Shown here piece after piece: positions 44,465-53,895 of a stretch of 64,000 nt of DNA (positions are counted from its first letter, which is position 1; each line of letters begins with the position of its first letter). Origin of the DNA: Arthrobacter dokdonellae (GTDB lineage: Bacteria; Actinomycetota; Actinomycetes; Actinomycetales; Micrococcaceae); the NCBI RefSeq assembly GCF_003268655.1, contig NZ_CP029642.1, positions 2,852,001-2,916,000 on the forward strand, given 5' to 3'. The position numbers and the translations under genes were made by a program. The notes beneath the pieces are model-generated. The model made no database searches. It was not told where the DNA came from and saw only the letters and a list, made by a program, of their open reading frames with translations.

Positions 44465-45460
44465 ATGCGAGCGTTCGTATTCGACAAATACAAGGCGCCC
44501 CTGCACGAAGCCGAGGTTCCCGAACCCACCGTTGGCGAGCGGGATGTCCTCGTGCAGGTGCTCGCGGCCGGGGTGAACCAACTCGATGAGAAGATCCGCG
44601 AAGGCGAATTCAAGGCGATCCTTCCTTACAAAACCCCGCTCACCCTGGGTCACGACGTCGCCGGCACCGTCATCCGCGCTGGCGGCAAGGTGACAGGATT
44701 CAAGCCTGGTGATCAGGTATATGCCCGTCCGCGTGATCACCGCATTGGCACCTTTGCTGAGCGCATCGCGATCAACGAGGCCGATCTGGCCCTCGCGCCC
44801 GCTACGATCAGCCCCGTCGAGGCTGCATCACTGCCGTTGGTGGCCCTCACCGCGTGGCAGGCGCTCGTCGTCAGAGTCAACGTGAAACCGGGCCAGAAGG
44901 TCCTCATCCACGCCGGTGCGGGCGGCGTCGGTTCGATCACGATCCAACTCGCCAAGTACCTCGGCGCCCACGTCGCCACCACTGCCGCCGGGAAGAATGC
45001 CGACCTTGTCCGCGAACTCGGAGCGGACGTGGTGATCGACTACCGCACCCAGGACTTCGAGAAGGAACTCTCCGGGTACGACTTGGTCTTGGACAGTCGT
45101 GGCGGGGAGAACCTCGAGAAGTCCCTGCGCATCCTGCGCCCCGGCGGGAAGGCGATCGGGATTTCCGGCCCACCCGACCCCGCCTTCGCGAAGAAGGCAG
45201 GCTTAAATCCGATACTGCGCCTGGCGATCACAGCACTGAGCAGCAAGATCCGCAGGCAGGCGAAGAAGCTCGGCGTGAGCTACGAATTCCTCCTCATGGA
45301 CGCCAGCGGTGACCAGCTCCGTCAGATCGCGACACTCGTCGACAACGGCACGCTGCGCCCCGTCATAGGAAAGACCTTTCCCTTCGATGAGACCCCACAG
45401 GCCCTCGACGCACTCGCCAAGGGTGGGATCCGAGGAAAAGCCGTCATCACCGCCCCGTAA
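44465..45460 (+). CDS. NADP-dependent quinone oxidoreductase/zinc-free MDR alcohol dehydrogenase
   Basis: 331 residues with ribosome site AAGGAG. The medium-chain fold shows TLGHDVAGTVIRAGGKV, the cofactor motif IHAGAGGVGSITIQLAKYLGA and no zinc-binding cysteines, as in quinone oxidoreductases. It sits between two paralogous hydrolases; the three probably process one ester or carbonyl compound. The substrate is unknown. Confidence 0.9.
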   Translation: MRAFVFDKYKAPLHEAEVPEPTVGERDVLVQVLAAGVNQLDEKIREGEFKAILPYKTPLTLGHDVAGTVIRAGGKVTGFKPGDQVYARPRDHRIGTFAERIAINEADLALAPATISPVEAASLPLVALTAWQALVVRVNVKPGQKVLIHAGAGGVGSITIQLAKYLGAHVATTAAGKNADLVRELGADVVIDYRTQDFEKELSGYDLVLDSRGGENLEKSLRILRPGGKAIGISGPPDPAFAKKAGLNPILRLAITALSSKIRRQAKKLGVSYEFLLMDASGDQLRQIATLVDNGTLRPVIGKTFPFDETPQALDALAKGGIRGKAVITAP

Positions 45461-45531
45461 CCGAACCGCCGCACCGGACAAACCGATAGATCAACAACAT
45501 CTCACGTCACGAAACAAAAGGAGAGAACATC

Positions 45532-46416
45532 ATGAACACAGCTAGCGAACCAGTCATCACGTCCTACGCAAAAGCCCCCGCGAAGACCATCACGGCAGGA
45601 GGCATCACGTTCGCCTACCGCGAGCTCGGCCCGAAGGGAGGTGTTCCCGTCGTGTTCTTCGTGCACCTGGCAGCGACCCTTGACAACTGGGACCCTCGCA
45701 TCATCGACCCGATCGCACAAACAAGGCACGTCATCACCTTTGACCAGCAAGGCGTCGGCGCCTCCTCCGGCACAGTCCCCGACACGCTTGAGGAAGCCGC
45801 GGAGGACGCCTACAAGTTCATCACCGCGCTCGGATACGACAAGATCGACATCTTTTCCTTCTCAATGGGCGGCATGATCGCCCAAGACCTCCTCGTCAAG
45901 CACCCGGATCTGGTCCGCAAGCTCGTCCTCACGGGGACAGGTCCGCGCGGCGGCAGAGACATGGACAAGGTTGTCGGAGTGACCTACTACGACATCTTCC
46001 GCTCCATCATTACCCGCTCCGATCCGAAGGAATTCCTCTTCTTCAACCGCGACAACGACGGAAAGCAAGCCGGGAAGGCGTTCGTCGAACGTCTCAAGGA
46101 GCGCACCGCGGACCGGGACCAGCCCATCAGCAACAAGTCATTCAGCCGCCAGCTCAAGGCCATCCAACGGTACGGACGCTCCGCGCCGTCGGACCTGTCC
46201 GTGATCACCCAGCCGACCTTGATCGCCAACGGCGACCACGATCGCATGGTCCCCTCCATCCTCTCCGTTGACCTAAACCAGCGCATCAAGGACAGCGAGC
46301 TGATCATCTACCCCAACTCCGGTCATGGCGGCATCTTCCAATACTGGGAAAAGTTCGCACCCATCGCCGCAAAGTTCCTCACCAACTCCACCACCGGCCA
46401 CACCGAAACCAGCTAG
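45532..46416 (+). CDS. Alpha/beta hydrolase (second paralogue)
   Basis: 294 residues with ribosome site AAAGGAGA. Nucleophile elbow FSFSMGGMIAQ, acid in NGDHDRMV and His in NSGHGGIF. It is similar to the 43537 product along its length (ITFAYRELGPKGGVPVVFF and LAATLDNWDPRI), so they arose by duplication. It is the third gene of the operon. The next start, 46426, lies 9 bp downstream but is truncated. Confidence 0.85.
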   Translation: MNTASEPVITSYAKAPAKTITAGGITFAYRELGPKGGVPVVFFVHLAATLDNWDPRIIDPIAQTRHVITFDQQGVGASSGTVPDTLEEAAEDAYKFITALGYDKIDIFSFSMGGMIAQDLLVKHPDLVRKLVLTGTGPRGGRDMDKVVGVTYYDIFRSIITRSDPKEFLFFNRDNDGKQAGKAFVERLKERTADRDQPISNKSFSRQLKAIQRYGRSAPSDLSVITQPTLIANGDHDRMVPSILSVDLNQRIKDSELIIYPNSGHGGIFQYWEKFAPIAAKFLTNSTTGHTETS

Positions 46417-46425
46417 GAGAACCGC

Positions 46426-46602
46426 ATGAGCGACACGCCCAAACCGGTCCTCTCCAAGCACTTCACATCCCTGATCCTGCTGTGGATGCGCGCCGACGAG
46501 CCCCGCCAAGACGGCATGGCCGGTGAAACGGGGCGCGCTCGGGCACCATCAGGACCGGCGCGAAAGCCGTGGTCAGGCTCCACCACGCCCTCGCAATCAT
46601 GA
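46426..46602 (+). pseudogene. Truncated fourth gene of the hydrolase operon
   Basis: ATG 46426 has a ribosome site (TAGGAGA) and encodes about 32 residues that look real (MSDTPKPVLSKHFTSLIL, LWMRADEPRQDGMA), after which the sequence changes character and ends at 46602. The natural C-terminus has been replaced by unrelated DNA. I do not recognise the parent family. Confidence 0.5.
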
Positions 46603-47649
46603 CGTACCTATCGCAATCCATCGACACGGATTCCCAATGGCCGCAAAGAGTCGTCGACACTATTCAAAACTTCCCTGAACGGCCCGAATTCACGAACACC
46701 ACTCTGGGCGCCCCCGTGGATAGGGCGAACCAGGAACTATGGCACGCTTGAGCCACAACCGTCCGCGGAGCTTGTCGGACCGGTAGCGGAAATCCAAGGC
46801 GCGGCCAACGGGGCACTGATCCGCGCGGCAACCAAAAGCCACGACCCACGGAGTCAAGACAACGTCAGAGGACGCCCCTGGAAGGGCCAATCCCGATACG
46901 GCGCGGTGTTCAATTTAATGAGTTTTTAGTTGGTCAGCCACGGCGCGCCCGTTTGCCCATTGCTGGGCTCGGTTTCGCCGTGGCTGCCCGCCTAACCGGA
47001 TGTGCGACTCTCACCGCATCCGGCTCTCCATGCGACGCTGCAGGATGGCTTCGGTACCGGGCGTGCCCAGCGAGCAGCTGTGATGTCGAGCCTGGCGGCA
47101 GCGTCGGCTCGTTTGTCTGACGCCGCCCTCAGTCTTCGGGCGATGGCGGCGCGCCGGATGGTGGCGGCGACGGGCCAGGCTTTGCCGGCGAGGGTGTCGC
47201 TGACCTTGGTGTTCACCTGGGCCAGTGCGGACGGGTCGCCATCGGTTCGGTATGGACGCGCCAGACGGTGATCCAGGCCCGATCAGCTGTGAGCCGGACG
47301 TCCTGTCGGATGCGGGCAGTCGTCTCGTGTCTGGGGCCGAGCATCCTCTTTGCGGGCGGCATTCCAACGATCACCGACCATCCAGAGCTCGTCCGCAAGC
47401 CCGGCCCCCGAGAGAATGAAGGCACGAAGCGCCGGAAGATGGATTGGAGCCGATGACACTCGGATTCGTCGTGCTTGCGTAGGCACTACCCCTTGCCGGC
47501 TTAGGTCTGCGGTGCTCTAAGCTACCAGGCTGGCGCATGGCCTCTGGTGGTAGCGCCTGTCCAAAAGCATGTTCGAGGTCCCTTGACCCAAGGTTTCACA
47601 GAGGCTGTTGACCTGGTGGAGCGCCCCTCCCTGTTCGCTTTGGAGTGCC
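46603..47649. other. Degraded sequence, no intact gene
   Basis: About 1 kb between the truncated gene and the alcohol dehydrogenase. A minus-strand stretch at 46992-47216 (VSDTLAGKAWPVAATIRRAAIARRLRAASDKR) looks like a coding remnant, perhaps of a plasmid or conjugation gene, but lacks start and context. A 10-bp inverted repeat AGCCACGGCG/CGCCGTGGCT lies at 46936 and 46976. Confidence 0.45.
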
Positions 47650-48696
47650 CTAGAACGTGCCGGCGTCGATCACGAAACGGTACCGGACGTCACTGGCGAT
47701 AACCCGGTCGAAGGCGTCGTTGATTTTGCTGGCTGGAATGACCTCAACTTCTGCTCCAAGGCCGCCGCTGGCTCCGCAGAAATTGAGCATCTCCTGCGTC
47801 TGCCTTATACCGCCCATTTTGGATCCGGCGAGGTTGCGCCGCAAAGAAATAAGTGACCAGGCGCGCTGCGTCGGTGGCTTGGAAGGCAGCCCGACGAGAA
47901 CCATGGTGCCGTCCAAGGCAAGCAGCGAAAGGTACTGGTCGACGTCGATATCGGCCGAGACTGTGTTGATAATCAGATGAAAGTGACCCGTCAGGACTTC
48001 GAACGTGCCGGGGTCGGACGTGGCGTAATAATGCTGTGCCCCCAGGCCGAGCGCGTCCTCCTGCTTCTTTAGTGACTGACTGAGCACGGTCACTTCGGCG
48101 CCCATCGCAGCCGCCATCTTGAGGCCCATGTGGCCTAGCCCACCCATGCCAATGATGGCTTCGCGCTTCCCCGGCCCGGCGTTCCAGTTCCGCAGAGGCG
48201 AGTACATGGTGATGCCGGCGCATAGCAGAGGGGCGGCGGAATCAAGCGGAATGCCGTCAGGAATCCGCAGCACATAATTCTCATCCACCACGATGCTGGT
48301 GCTGTAACCCCCCTGGGTGGGCAGGCCGTCCCGGCCCACAGAGTTGTACGTGCTGGTGGAGCCTGCGAGGCAGTGCTGTTCCTCGCCGGCGCGGCAGTTG
48401 ACGCAGTCACGGCAGGAGTCCACAAAACAGCCCACGCCCACACGGTCCCCCACTGCATGGCGCGTCACTCGGGCTCCGACCGCCTCCACGACTCCGGCAA
48501 TCTCGTGCCCAATAACCACCGGGTACTTAACGCTCGCCCAGTCGCCACGCGCCGTGTGGATATCGGAGTGGCAGATTCCTGTGAACTTGATGGCGATGCG
48601 TACTTCGAAGTCACCGGGGTCGCGGCGCTCAATGGTGCCGGGCTCCAAGGCGGCGGTGGGCGAAGTCGCGACATAGGCTTTGGCAAGTGTGGGCAT
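47650..48696 (-). CDS. Zinc-dependent alcohol dehydrogenase (cinnamyl-type)
   Basis: 348 residues. The catalytic zinc site has [12 protein letters not shown] and [12 protein letters not shown]; the structural zinc site is [15 protein letters not shown]. The cofactor motif is [21 protein letters not shown], as in the NADP(H)-dependent YahK/CAD group. It oxidises or reduces aldehydes and alcohols. It ends the minus-strand catabolic run, 9 bp after the aspartase gene, and is probably in that operon. Confidence 0.9.
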   Translation of the reverse strand: MPTLAKAYVATSPTAALEPGTIERRDPGDFEVRIAIKFTGICHSDIHTARGDWASVKYPVVIGHEIAGVVEAVGARVTRHAVGDRVGVGCFVDSCRDCVNCRAGEEQHCLAGSTSTYNSVGRDGLPTQGGYSTSIVVDENYVLRIPDGIPLDSAAPLLCAGITMYSPLRNWNAGPGKREAIIGMGGLGHMGLKMAAAMGAEVTVLSQSLKKQEDALGLGAQHYYATSDPGTFEVLTGHFHLIINTVSADIDVDQYLSLLALDGTMVLVGLPSKPPTQRAWSLISLRRNLAGSKMGGIRQTQEMLNFCGASGGLGAEVEVIPASKINDAFDRVIASDVRYRFVIDAGTF

Positions 48697-48705
48697 GTTG
48701 CCTAC

Positions 48706-50157
48706 TTAGCTGCTGATGGGGACGGGTTCGGCGCGGGCCTGAGGGTTCGCCAAGTGTTCGGGGCGGAGGATCTCCTTGAGTCCGTCGGTCGTGAGGAGAC
48801 CCCGTTCCAGGACCAAGGAGGTGACGCTGCGCCCCGTTGAGAGCGCCTGCCGGGCGATGGAGGTGGCCGCGTCGTAACCGATAAGCGGGTTGAGGATGGT
48901 GACGACCCCGATGCTCGCTTCGACCTGTGAGCGGAGATATTCCTTGTTGGCGGTAATCCCGTCGATGCAGTGGTCCGCCAGCGTTCGACATGCCGCGGTG
49001 AGGTGGGTGAGGCTGGCGAACATGGACCGGGCGATGATCGGCTCAAACGCGTTCAGCTGCAGCTGCCCGGCTTCGGCGGCCATCGTGATGGTCAGGTCGT
49101 TGCCGATGACCTCGAAGGCAACTTGGTTCACGACTTCCGGAATGACCGGATTGACCTTCCCTGGCATGATGCTCGAGCCAGCCTGCCGCGGGGGAAGGTT
49201 AATTTCAGCGAAGCCTGCCCGTGGCCCGGAAGACAGCAGCCGCAGGTCGTTGCAGATCTTTGACAGCTTTACTGCGACTCGCTTTAGCATCCCGGAGAAC
49301 AGTACGAAAACACCACAGTCCTGGGTTGCCTCGACGAGGTTGCCGGCTGTGACAAGCGGCAGACCGCTGATGCCCTGCAGGTGTGCGCAGGCTTCGGCGG
49401 CGTAACGTGGATGGGTGTTGATGCCTGTACCTATGGCGGTCCCGCCGAGGTTGATCTCGTGCAGGTGAACCAAGGCCTCCCGGATCCGCCGTTCGTCCTC
49501 GTCCACCATCACGGCATACGTGCTGAATTCCTGGCCCAGGGTCATGGGCACGGCGTCCTGCAGCTGCGTCCGGCCGACTTTCACCACGTCATCGAACTCA
49601 ACGGCCTTGCGCAGGAGTGCTTGGCGGAGATGCGCCATTGCAGTCAACAGCTCGTGGGCCCCCTGGATGGTGGCGATCTTAATCGCGGTGGGGTACACGT
49701 CATTGGTGGACTGGCCCATGTTCACATCACCATTTGGGTGGACAACGGAGTACTCGCCCTTGGCGAGGCCCATGTGCTCCAGCGCCCGGTTCGCGATAAC
49801 CTCGTTCGCATTCATGTTTGTCGACGTTCCGGCGCCGCCCTGAATTACATCCACAACAAACTGATCCAGCAGCAGGCCCTGTTCGATGTCCCGGCAGGCT
49901 TGCGCGATGGCCTCCTTCTTGGCGGCATCAATCAGGGCCAGATTGAAATTGGTCAGCACGGCCGCATGCTTCACTTGGGCCAACGCCTGTACCAGCAGAG
50001 GATAGGCAGAGATCCTTGTCCCCGTAATCGGGAAGTTCTCCACTGCACGAACGGTCTGGATGCCCCAGTAGGCGGCCGCAGGGATCTCCCGGGACCCCAT
50101 GAAGTCGGTCTCCGTCCTGCTTTCCGTGGCTTCCAGCAGGGTCGATTGCTCTGTCAT
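48706..50157 (-). CDS. aspA: Aspartate ammonia-lyase
   Basis: 483 residues with the fumarase/aspartase signature GSSIMPGKVNP, active-site THPRYA and STNDVYPTAIK, and substrate-binding GGAGTSTNMNANEV. It converts aspartate to fumarate and ammonia. In this operon it may feed amino-group nitrogen and C4 acids into the TCA cycle. Aspartase and fumarase are similar; the ADH-like order of motifs and EANEV-type loop favour aspartase. Confidence 0.85.
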   Translation of the reverse strand: MTEQSTLLEATESRTETDFMGSREIPAAAYWGIQTVRAVENFPITGTRISAYPLLVQALAQVKHAAVLTNFNLALIDAAKKEAIAQACRDIEQGLLLDQFVVDVIQGGAGTSTNMNANEVIANRALEHMGLAKGEYSVVHPNGDVNMGQSTNDVYPTAIKIATIQGAHELLTAMAHLRQALLRKAVEFDDVVKVGRTQLQDAVPMTLGQEFSTYAVMVDEDERRIREALVHLHEINLGGTAIGTGINTHPRYAAEACAHLQGISGLPLVTAGNLVEATQDCGVFVLFSGMLKRVAVKLSKICNDLRLLSSGPRAGFAEINLPPRQAGSSIMPGKVNPVIPEVVNQVAFEVIGNDLTITMAAEAGQLQLNAFEPIIARSMFASLTHLTAACRTLADHCIDGITANKEYLRSQVEASIGVVTILNPLIGYDAATSIARQALSTGRSVTSLVLERGLLTTDGLKEILRPEHLANPQARAEPVPISS

Positions 50158-50235
50158 TTCTCAGTCCTCGTGTCGATTGCTCCGTAAGGCTCCATTTTTG
50201 TGCGTTGAAATGGCGCTTATGGAGCGAACGCTGGG

Positions 50236-51234
50236 CTAGTTGGTTAGGGCGGGCTCAGGGGTCGGAACGAACCCGAGGGCCTTGTCCACGACGTTTTCCA
50301 GTGGCTCGCCGCTGCAGTACCGTTTCAGATTGTCCACAAACAGCTTGCCGAGATCATCGAGATAGTCGCCGGTGTCACCGCTCATGTGCGGTGTGATGAT
50401 GACGTTCTCCATCCCCCACAGGGCGTGGCTTTTTGGAAGCGGCTCGGGATGCACCACATCAAGCGCTGCCCCCGCAATCGCCCCCGACGCCAGCGCTTGA
50501 GTAAGGTCGCCGGTAACCACCAGCTCCCCGCGGCCCACGTTGATCAGGTGTGCGGAGCCCTTCATGCCGTCAAGGACTTTGGTATCGACCAGGCCGCGGG
50601 TCTCATCGGTCAGCGGTGCTGCGAGCACCACAACGTCGTAACCGTGGACGATGGCCGCGAGGTCGGCGGAGGAGTGAATCCGGCCGAAGTCGGAGTCCCC
50701 GGGACGGCCGGCCCGGCCGGCGCCGTCGACGTCCATGCCGACGGCGCGGAAGAGCCGTGCGATCTCCCGGCCGACGGATCCGGTTCCCACCACCAGTGCG
50801 CGCCGGCCATGGATCTTGCGGGTGACACGGTGCTGCCAGCGCTGCTGCTGCTGCAGCCTAAACGAACCCTGGGCATCCTTGGCCAGGTCCAGCACAAAAC
50901 CGAGCGCGAACTCCGCGATCGCCCGACTCAGCACACCGCGGGAGTTCGTATAGGTAATCTCGCTCGCCACCAGCCCATCAAACATCAGCTGGCTCACTCC
51001 CGCGGCCGACACGTGGACCCACTGCAGGGACGAGGCGGCGCCCCAGTTCTCCCGCAATGCCGGGGAGAAGGAGTGCCACTGGTAGAGCACGTCTGCGCCG
51101 TCCAGGGCCTCCGCAAGTCCGTCGGCTTTGGCCAGCCTGACCTCCGCGAGCTCCTCGACCTCCGCCAGCCGGGGCGGCAGCGCCTCGCGGTAAAGGGCCG
51201 CGACGACGGGCCGCCTGCGCTTCGCGCCGGTCAT
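50236..51234 (-). CDS. D-isomer-specific 2-hydroxyacid dehydrogenase
   Basis: 332 residues. Cofactor motif VVGTGSVGREIARLFRAVGMDV, substrate Arg in NVGRGELV, and the catalytic His in NVIITPHMSGD. It reduces 2-oxo acids such as glyoxylate or hydroxypyruvate. Start ATG 51234 overlaps the stop of the 51231 gene (ATGA), so the two are co-translated. Confidence 0.9.
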   Translation of the reverse strand: MTGAKRRRPVVAALYREALPPRLAEVEELAEVRLAKADGLAEALDGADVLYQWHSFSPALRENWGAASSLQWVHVSAAGVSQLMFDGLVASEITYTNSRGVLSRAIAEFALGFVLDLAKDAQGSFRLQQQQRWQHRVTRKIHGRRALVVGTGSVGREIARLFRAVGMDVDGAGRAGRPGDSDFGRIHSSADLAAIVHGYDVVVLAAPLTDETRGLVDTKVLDGMKGSAHLINVGRGELVVTGDLTQALASGAIAGAALDVVHPEPLPKSHALWGMENVIITPHMSGDTGDYLDDLGKLFVDNLKRYCSGEPLENVVDKALGFVPTPEPALTN

Positions 51235-52328
51235 CGCGCTGCCGCTGCGGCGGCGTCCTCCGCGTAGTTGCCGGCAAGGGCATCGATGGCGGACAGCACA
51301 GCGGCCGTGAACTCGGACGTCGAGGAGGTTCCACCGACGTCGCGGGTGCCATTGCCGTCACGCAGGGCGGATTCGAACGCGGCTTGCAGGTGAGCGGCGG
51401 CCTCGGGGTGTCCGAGGTGCTCCAGCATCATCGCCCCCGACCAGATCTGTCCCACGGGGTTCGCCAGACCCTTTCCGGCGATGTCCGGGGCTGATCCGTG
51501 GACCGGTTCGAAGAGGGACGGGTGGTCGCCCTCGGGGTTCAGGTTTGCGCTGGGAGCCAGGCCGATGGAGCCGGTCGCTGCGCTGCCCAGGTCCGAGAGG
51601 ATGTCGCCGAACAGGTTGGAGGCCACGATGACGTCCAGGGTCCAGGGCTTCAGGACAAGGTGCGCGGCGAGTGCATCCACCAGTTCGCTGGTGAGGGTGA
51701 CGTCCGGGTACTTGCGGACCGTTTCGGCAACGACCTCGTCCCAGAACGGCATGGTGTGCACGATGCCGTTGCTTTTGGTGGCCGAGGTAAGCTGTCCGCG
51801 CCTGGATGAGGCCAGGCGCGCAGCGTAGTGCGCTGCCCGCAGCACGCCCAACCGGGTGTAGACGGTGGTCTGCATGGCGCTTTCCTCGGGCAGGCCGCGG
51901 TACATCCGGCCGCCGATTTCAGAGTATTCCCCTTCGTTGTTTTCCCGGACGATGAGGAGGTCGATCGGATGCTTGGCCGCAAGCGGTGACTCAACGCCGT
52001 CGAGCGTTTTGACGGGACGGAGGTTGATGTACTGCTGGAACTCGCGCCGGATGGGAATCAGCAACCCCCACAGCGACTCCGTGTCCGGAACCTCGGGCGA
52101 ACCCACAGCGCCCAGGAAGATGGCGTCGTGCCGGGCGAGCTGTTCCAGCCCGTCCGCGGCCATCATCCGGCCGTGCCTGGCGTAGTAGTCGCATCCCCAA
52201 TCAAAGAAGGTGAATTCCAGATCCAGCGAATGCAGGTCCGCAATGCGCCCCAGGCAATCGATGGCCGCGGGCATAACTTCGTTGCCGATGCCGTCGCCGG
52301 CGATGACTGCGATCTTGTGGGTGCTCAT
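51231..52328 (-). CDS. Tartrate/D-malate dehydrogenase (isopropylmalate-dehydrogenase family)
   Basis: 365 residues. Family motifs: AVIAGDGIGNEVMPAAI, RENNEGEYSEIGG, and the signature NLFGDILSDLGSAATGSIGLAPSANL. The YSEIGG loop with INLRPVKTL points to the TtuC/DmlA decarboxylating group rather than LeuB. It makes pyruvate or glycerate-type products with NADH. It overlaps the aldehyde dehydrogenase stop by 4 bp, so the cluster is one operon. Confidence 0.85.
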   Translation of the reverse strand: MSTHKIAVIAGDGIGNEVMPAAIDCLGRIADLHSLDLEFTFFDWGCDYYARHGRMMAADGLEQLARHDAIFLGAVGSPEVPDTESLWGLLIPIRREFQQYINLRPVKTLDGVESPLAAKHPIDLLIVRENNEGEYSEIGGRMYRGLPEESAMQTTVYTRLGVLRAAHYAARLASSRRGQLTSATKSNGIVHTMPFWDEVVAETVRKYPDVTLTSELVDALAAHLVLKPWTLDVIVASNLFGDILSDLGSAATGSIGLAPSANLNPEGDHPSLFEPVHGSAPDIAGKGLANPVGQIWSGAMMLEHLGHPEAAAHLQAAFESALRDGNGTRDVGGTSSTSEFTAAVLSAIDALAGNYAEDAAAAAAR

Positions 52329-53878
52329 GATGTTTTCCGCTCTGGCAGCCCGCCCGGCAGTTGTTGCCAGCGGGATCCGGATCCTTGAAGGTTGACTATG
52401 GTGCTTTTAGGTTCCGTCATCTCGTGGACGGCATACCTGACGCCTTCGCGCCCCACTCCGGATTTCTTGAATCCGCCGAACGGCATCGAATCGATCCGGA
52501 CGTCACTGGTCTCGTTGATCACCACAGCCCCGACGTGGAGCCGGTCGGCTATTGCCAGGGCAAGGTCGATGGACTGGGTGAAAACGCCTGCCTGGAGTCC
52601 GTAGTCGGTGTTGTTTGCCGCATGGATGGCGTCCTGAACGTCGATGAACGGGAGAATGCTGACGACAGGCCCAAACACTTCCTCGCGGATTACCCGGCAT
52701 TCCGGGGGCACCTCGGTCAGGACCGTCGGCTCAAAGTGGGCGTTATGGCGGTGTCCTCCTGCGTGGACAGTGGCGCCCGCCGCTTTGGCTTCTTCCACCC
52801 ATTCCTCGACGCGCCGGGCCTCGGCCTCGGAAATCAGCGGGCCGACGTCGGTGCCGCGGTCCAGCTTCGGCCCGGTCCTGAGCGCCCTGGTACCGGAGGT
52901 GACATGGTCAAGGACCTCTTCGAACAGTGAAGTATGCACGTAGACGCGCTGGACCGACAGGCAGTTCTGCCCGGCCACCCCGAAAGCGCCCGCAACGATC
53001 GCCTTCGCCGCGGCTTCTGCATCGGCATCCGCGCAGACAATCGTGGCGTTGTTCCCGCCGAGCTCGGAGAGGATCTTCTTCGCCCCGGCCGCGGCAGCGA
53101 TGCGTTCCGCCGTCTGGGGACCGCCGGTGAAGGAAATCAAGTCCACCCGGGGGTCGGTGACAAGGGCCTCAGCCACGCCGGGGCCGCTCACGATCGCCGC
53201 GATGCGCCCGGAGGGGACGCCGGCTTCGAGCAGCAGCTGGACTAGGGCCAGCCCGGTCAGCGGCGTGCGCGTGGAAGGCTTAAGCACGACGCCGTTGCCT
53301 CCGATGAGGGCCGGTCCCAGCTTGTGTGCCACCAGGTTCAACGGGTCGTTGAACGGCGTGATGGCCGCAACGATTCCCACCGGCTTACGGCTGTACCAGC
53401 CGATCTTGGTGCCACCGGCCAGGCTCTCCTCGAAGCCGAGGGTCTCCCCCGCCAGTTCGCCGGATGCGGCGGCAGAGAGCCTGAAGGTCTCGATGCTGCG
53501 GAGCACTTCGCGCTCGGCTTCGGTGATGGTTTTGCTGCTCTCGGCAGCGATGATGTTGGCGAACCTATCAGCCTGCTCCCCTAAAAGCAGGACCGCCTTT
53601 TCCAGTGCCTGCCGGCGGGCCCGCAACGGCCAGTCGTCATCCTGGAGGTGACGGTGAAGGTGCGCTACGGCGCGTCGAACGTCCTCGGTTGTCGAGGTGC
53701 ATACCCGCCCGAGCAGGACACCGTCTTCAGGGTCCCTTACCTCAAGGCTCATGTCGGCGGTTTGCCACTGGCCTTCGAAGTACGCCCCTCCCGGGAGATT
53801 CGCAAATTTTGAGCGCCTGTAGGCGGTATCTTCTGCAGATTTTGAGCGTGTGGCAGCCACGGTTGTTGATGTGAGCAT
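52325..53878 (-). CDS. NAD(P)-dependent aldehyde dehydrogenase
   Basis: 517 residues from ATG 53878 (MLTSTTVAATRSKSA). Catalytic Glu in LSELGGNNATIV, catalytic Cys in GVAGQNCLSVQRV, cofactor motif SFTGGPQTAERI. The GQNC form and neighbouring residues are like the lactaldehyde/glyceraldehyde-type group. It probably oxidises the aldehyde made by the FAD oxidase encoded just upstream (17 bp). A longer open frame extends to 54442 but that part is antisense to the oxidase and is not coding. Confidence 0.85.
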   Translation of the reverse strand: MLTSTTVAATRSKSAEDTAYRRSKFANLPGGAYFEGQWQTADMSLEVRDPEDGVLLGRVCTSTTEDVRRAVAHLHRHLQDDDWPLRARRQALEKAVLLLGEQADRFANIIAAESSKTITEAEREVLRSIETFRLSAAASGELAGETLGFEESLAGGTKIGWYSRKPVGIVAAITPFNDPLNLVAHKLGPALIGGNGVVLKPSTRTPLTGLALVQLLLEAGVPSGRIAAIVSGPGVAEALVTDPRVDLISFTGGPQTAERIAAAAGAKKILSELGGNNATIVCADADAEAAAKAIVAGAFGVAGQNCLSVQRVYVHTSLFEEVLDHVTSGTRALRTGPKLDRGTDVGPLISEAEARRVEEWVEEAKAAGATVHAGGHRHNAHFEPTVLTEVPPECRVIREEVFGPVVSILPFIDVQDAIHAANNTDYGLQAGVFTQSIDLALAIADRLHVGAVVINETSDVRIDSMPFGGFKKSGVGREGVRYAVHEMTEPKSTIVNLQGSGSRWQQLPGGLPERKTS

Positions 53879-53895
53879 GGGAACCCTTAATGTGC

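Noticed and set aside
46992..47216. Possible conjugation or replication gene remnant
   Set aside because: Coding-like residues, but no start, no neighbouring plasmid genes and no recognised motif.
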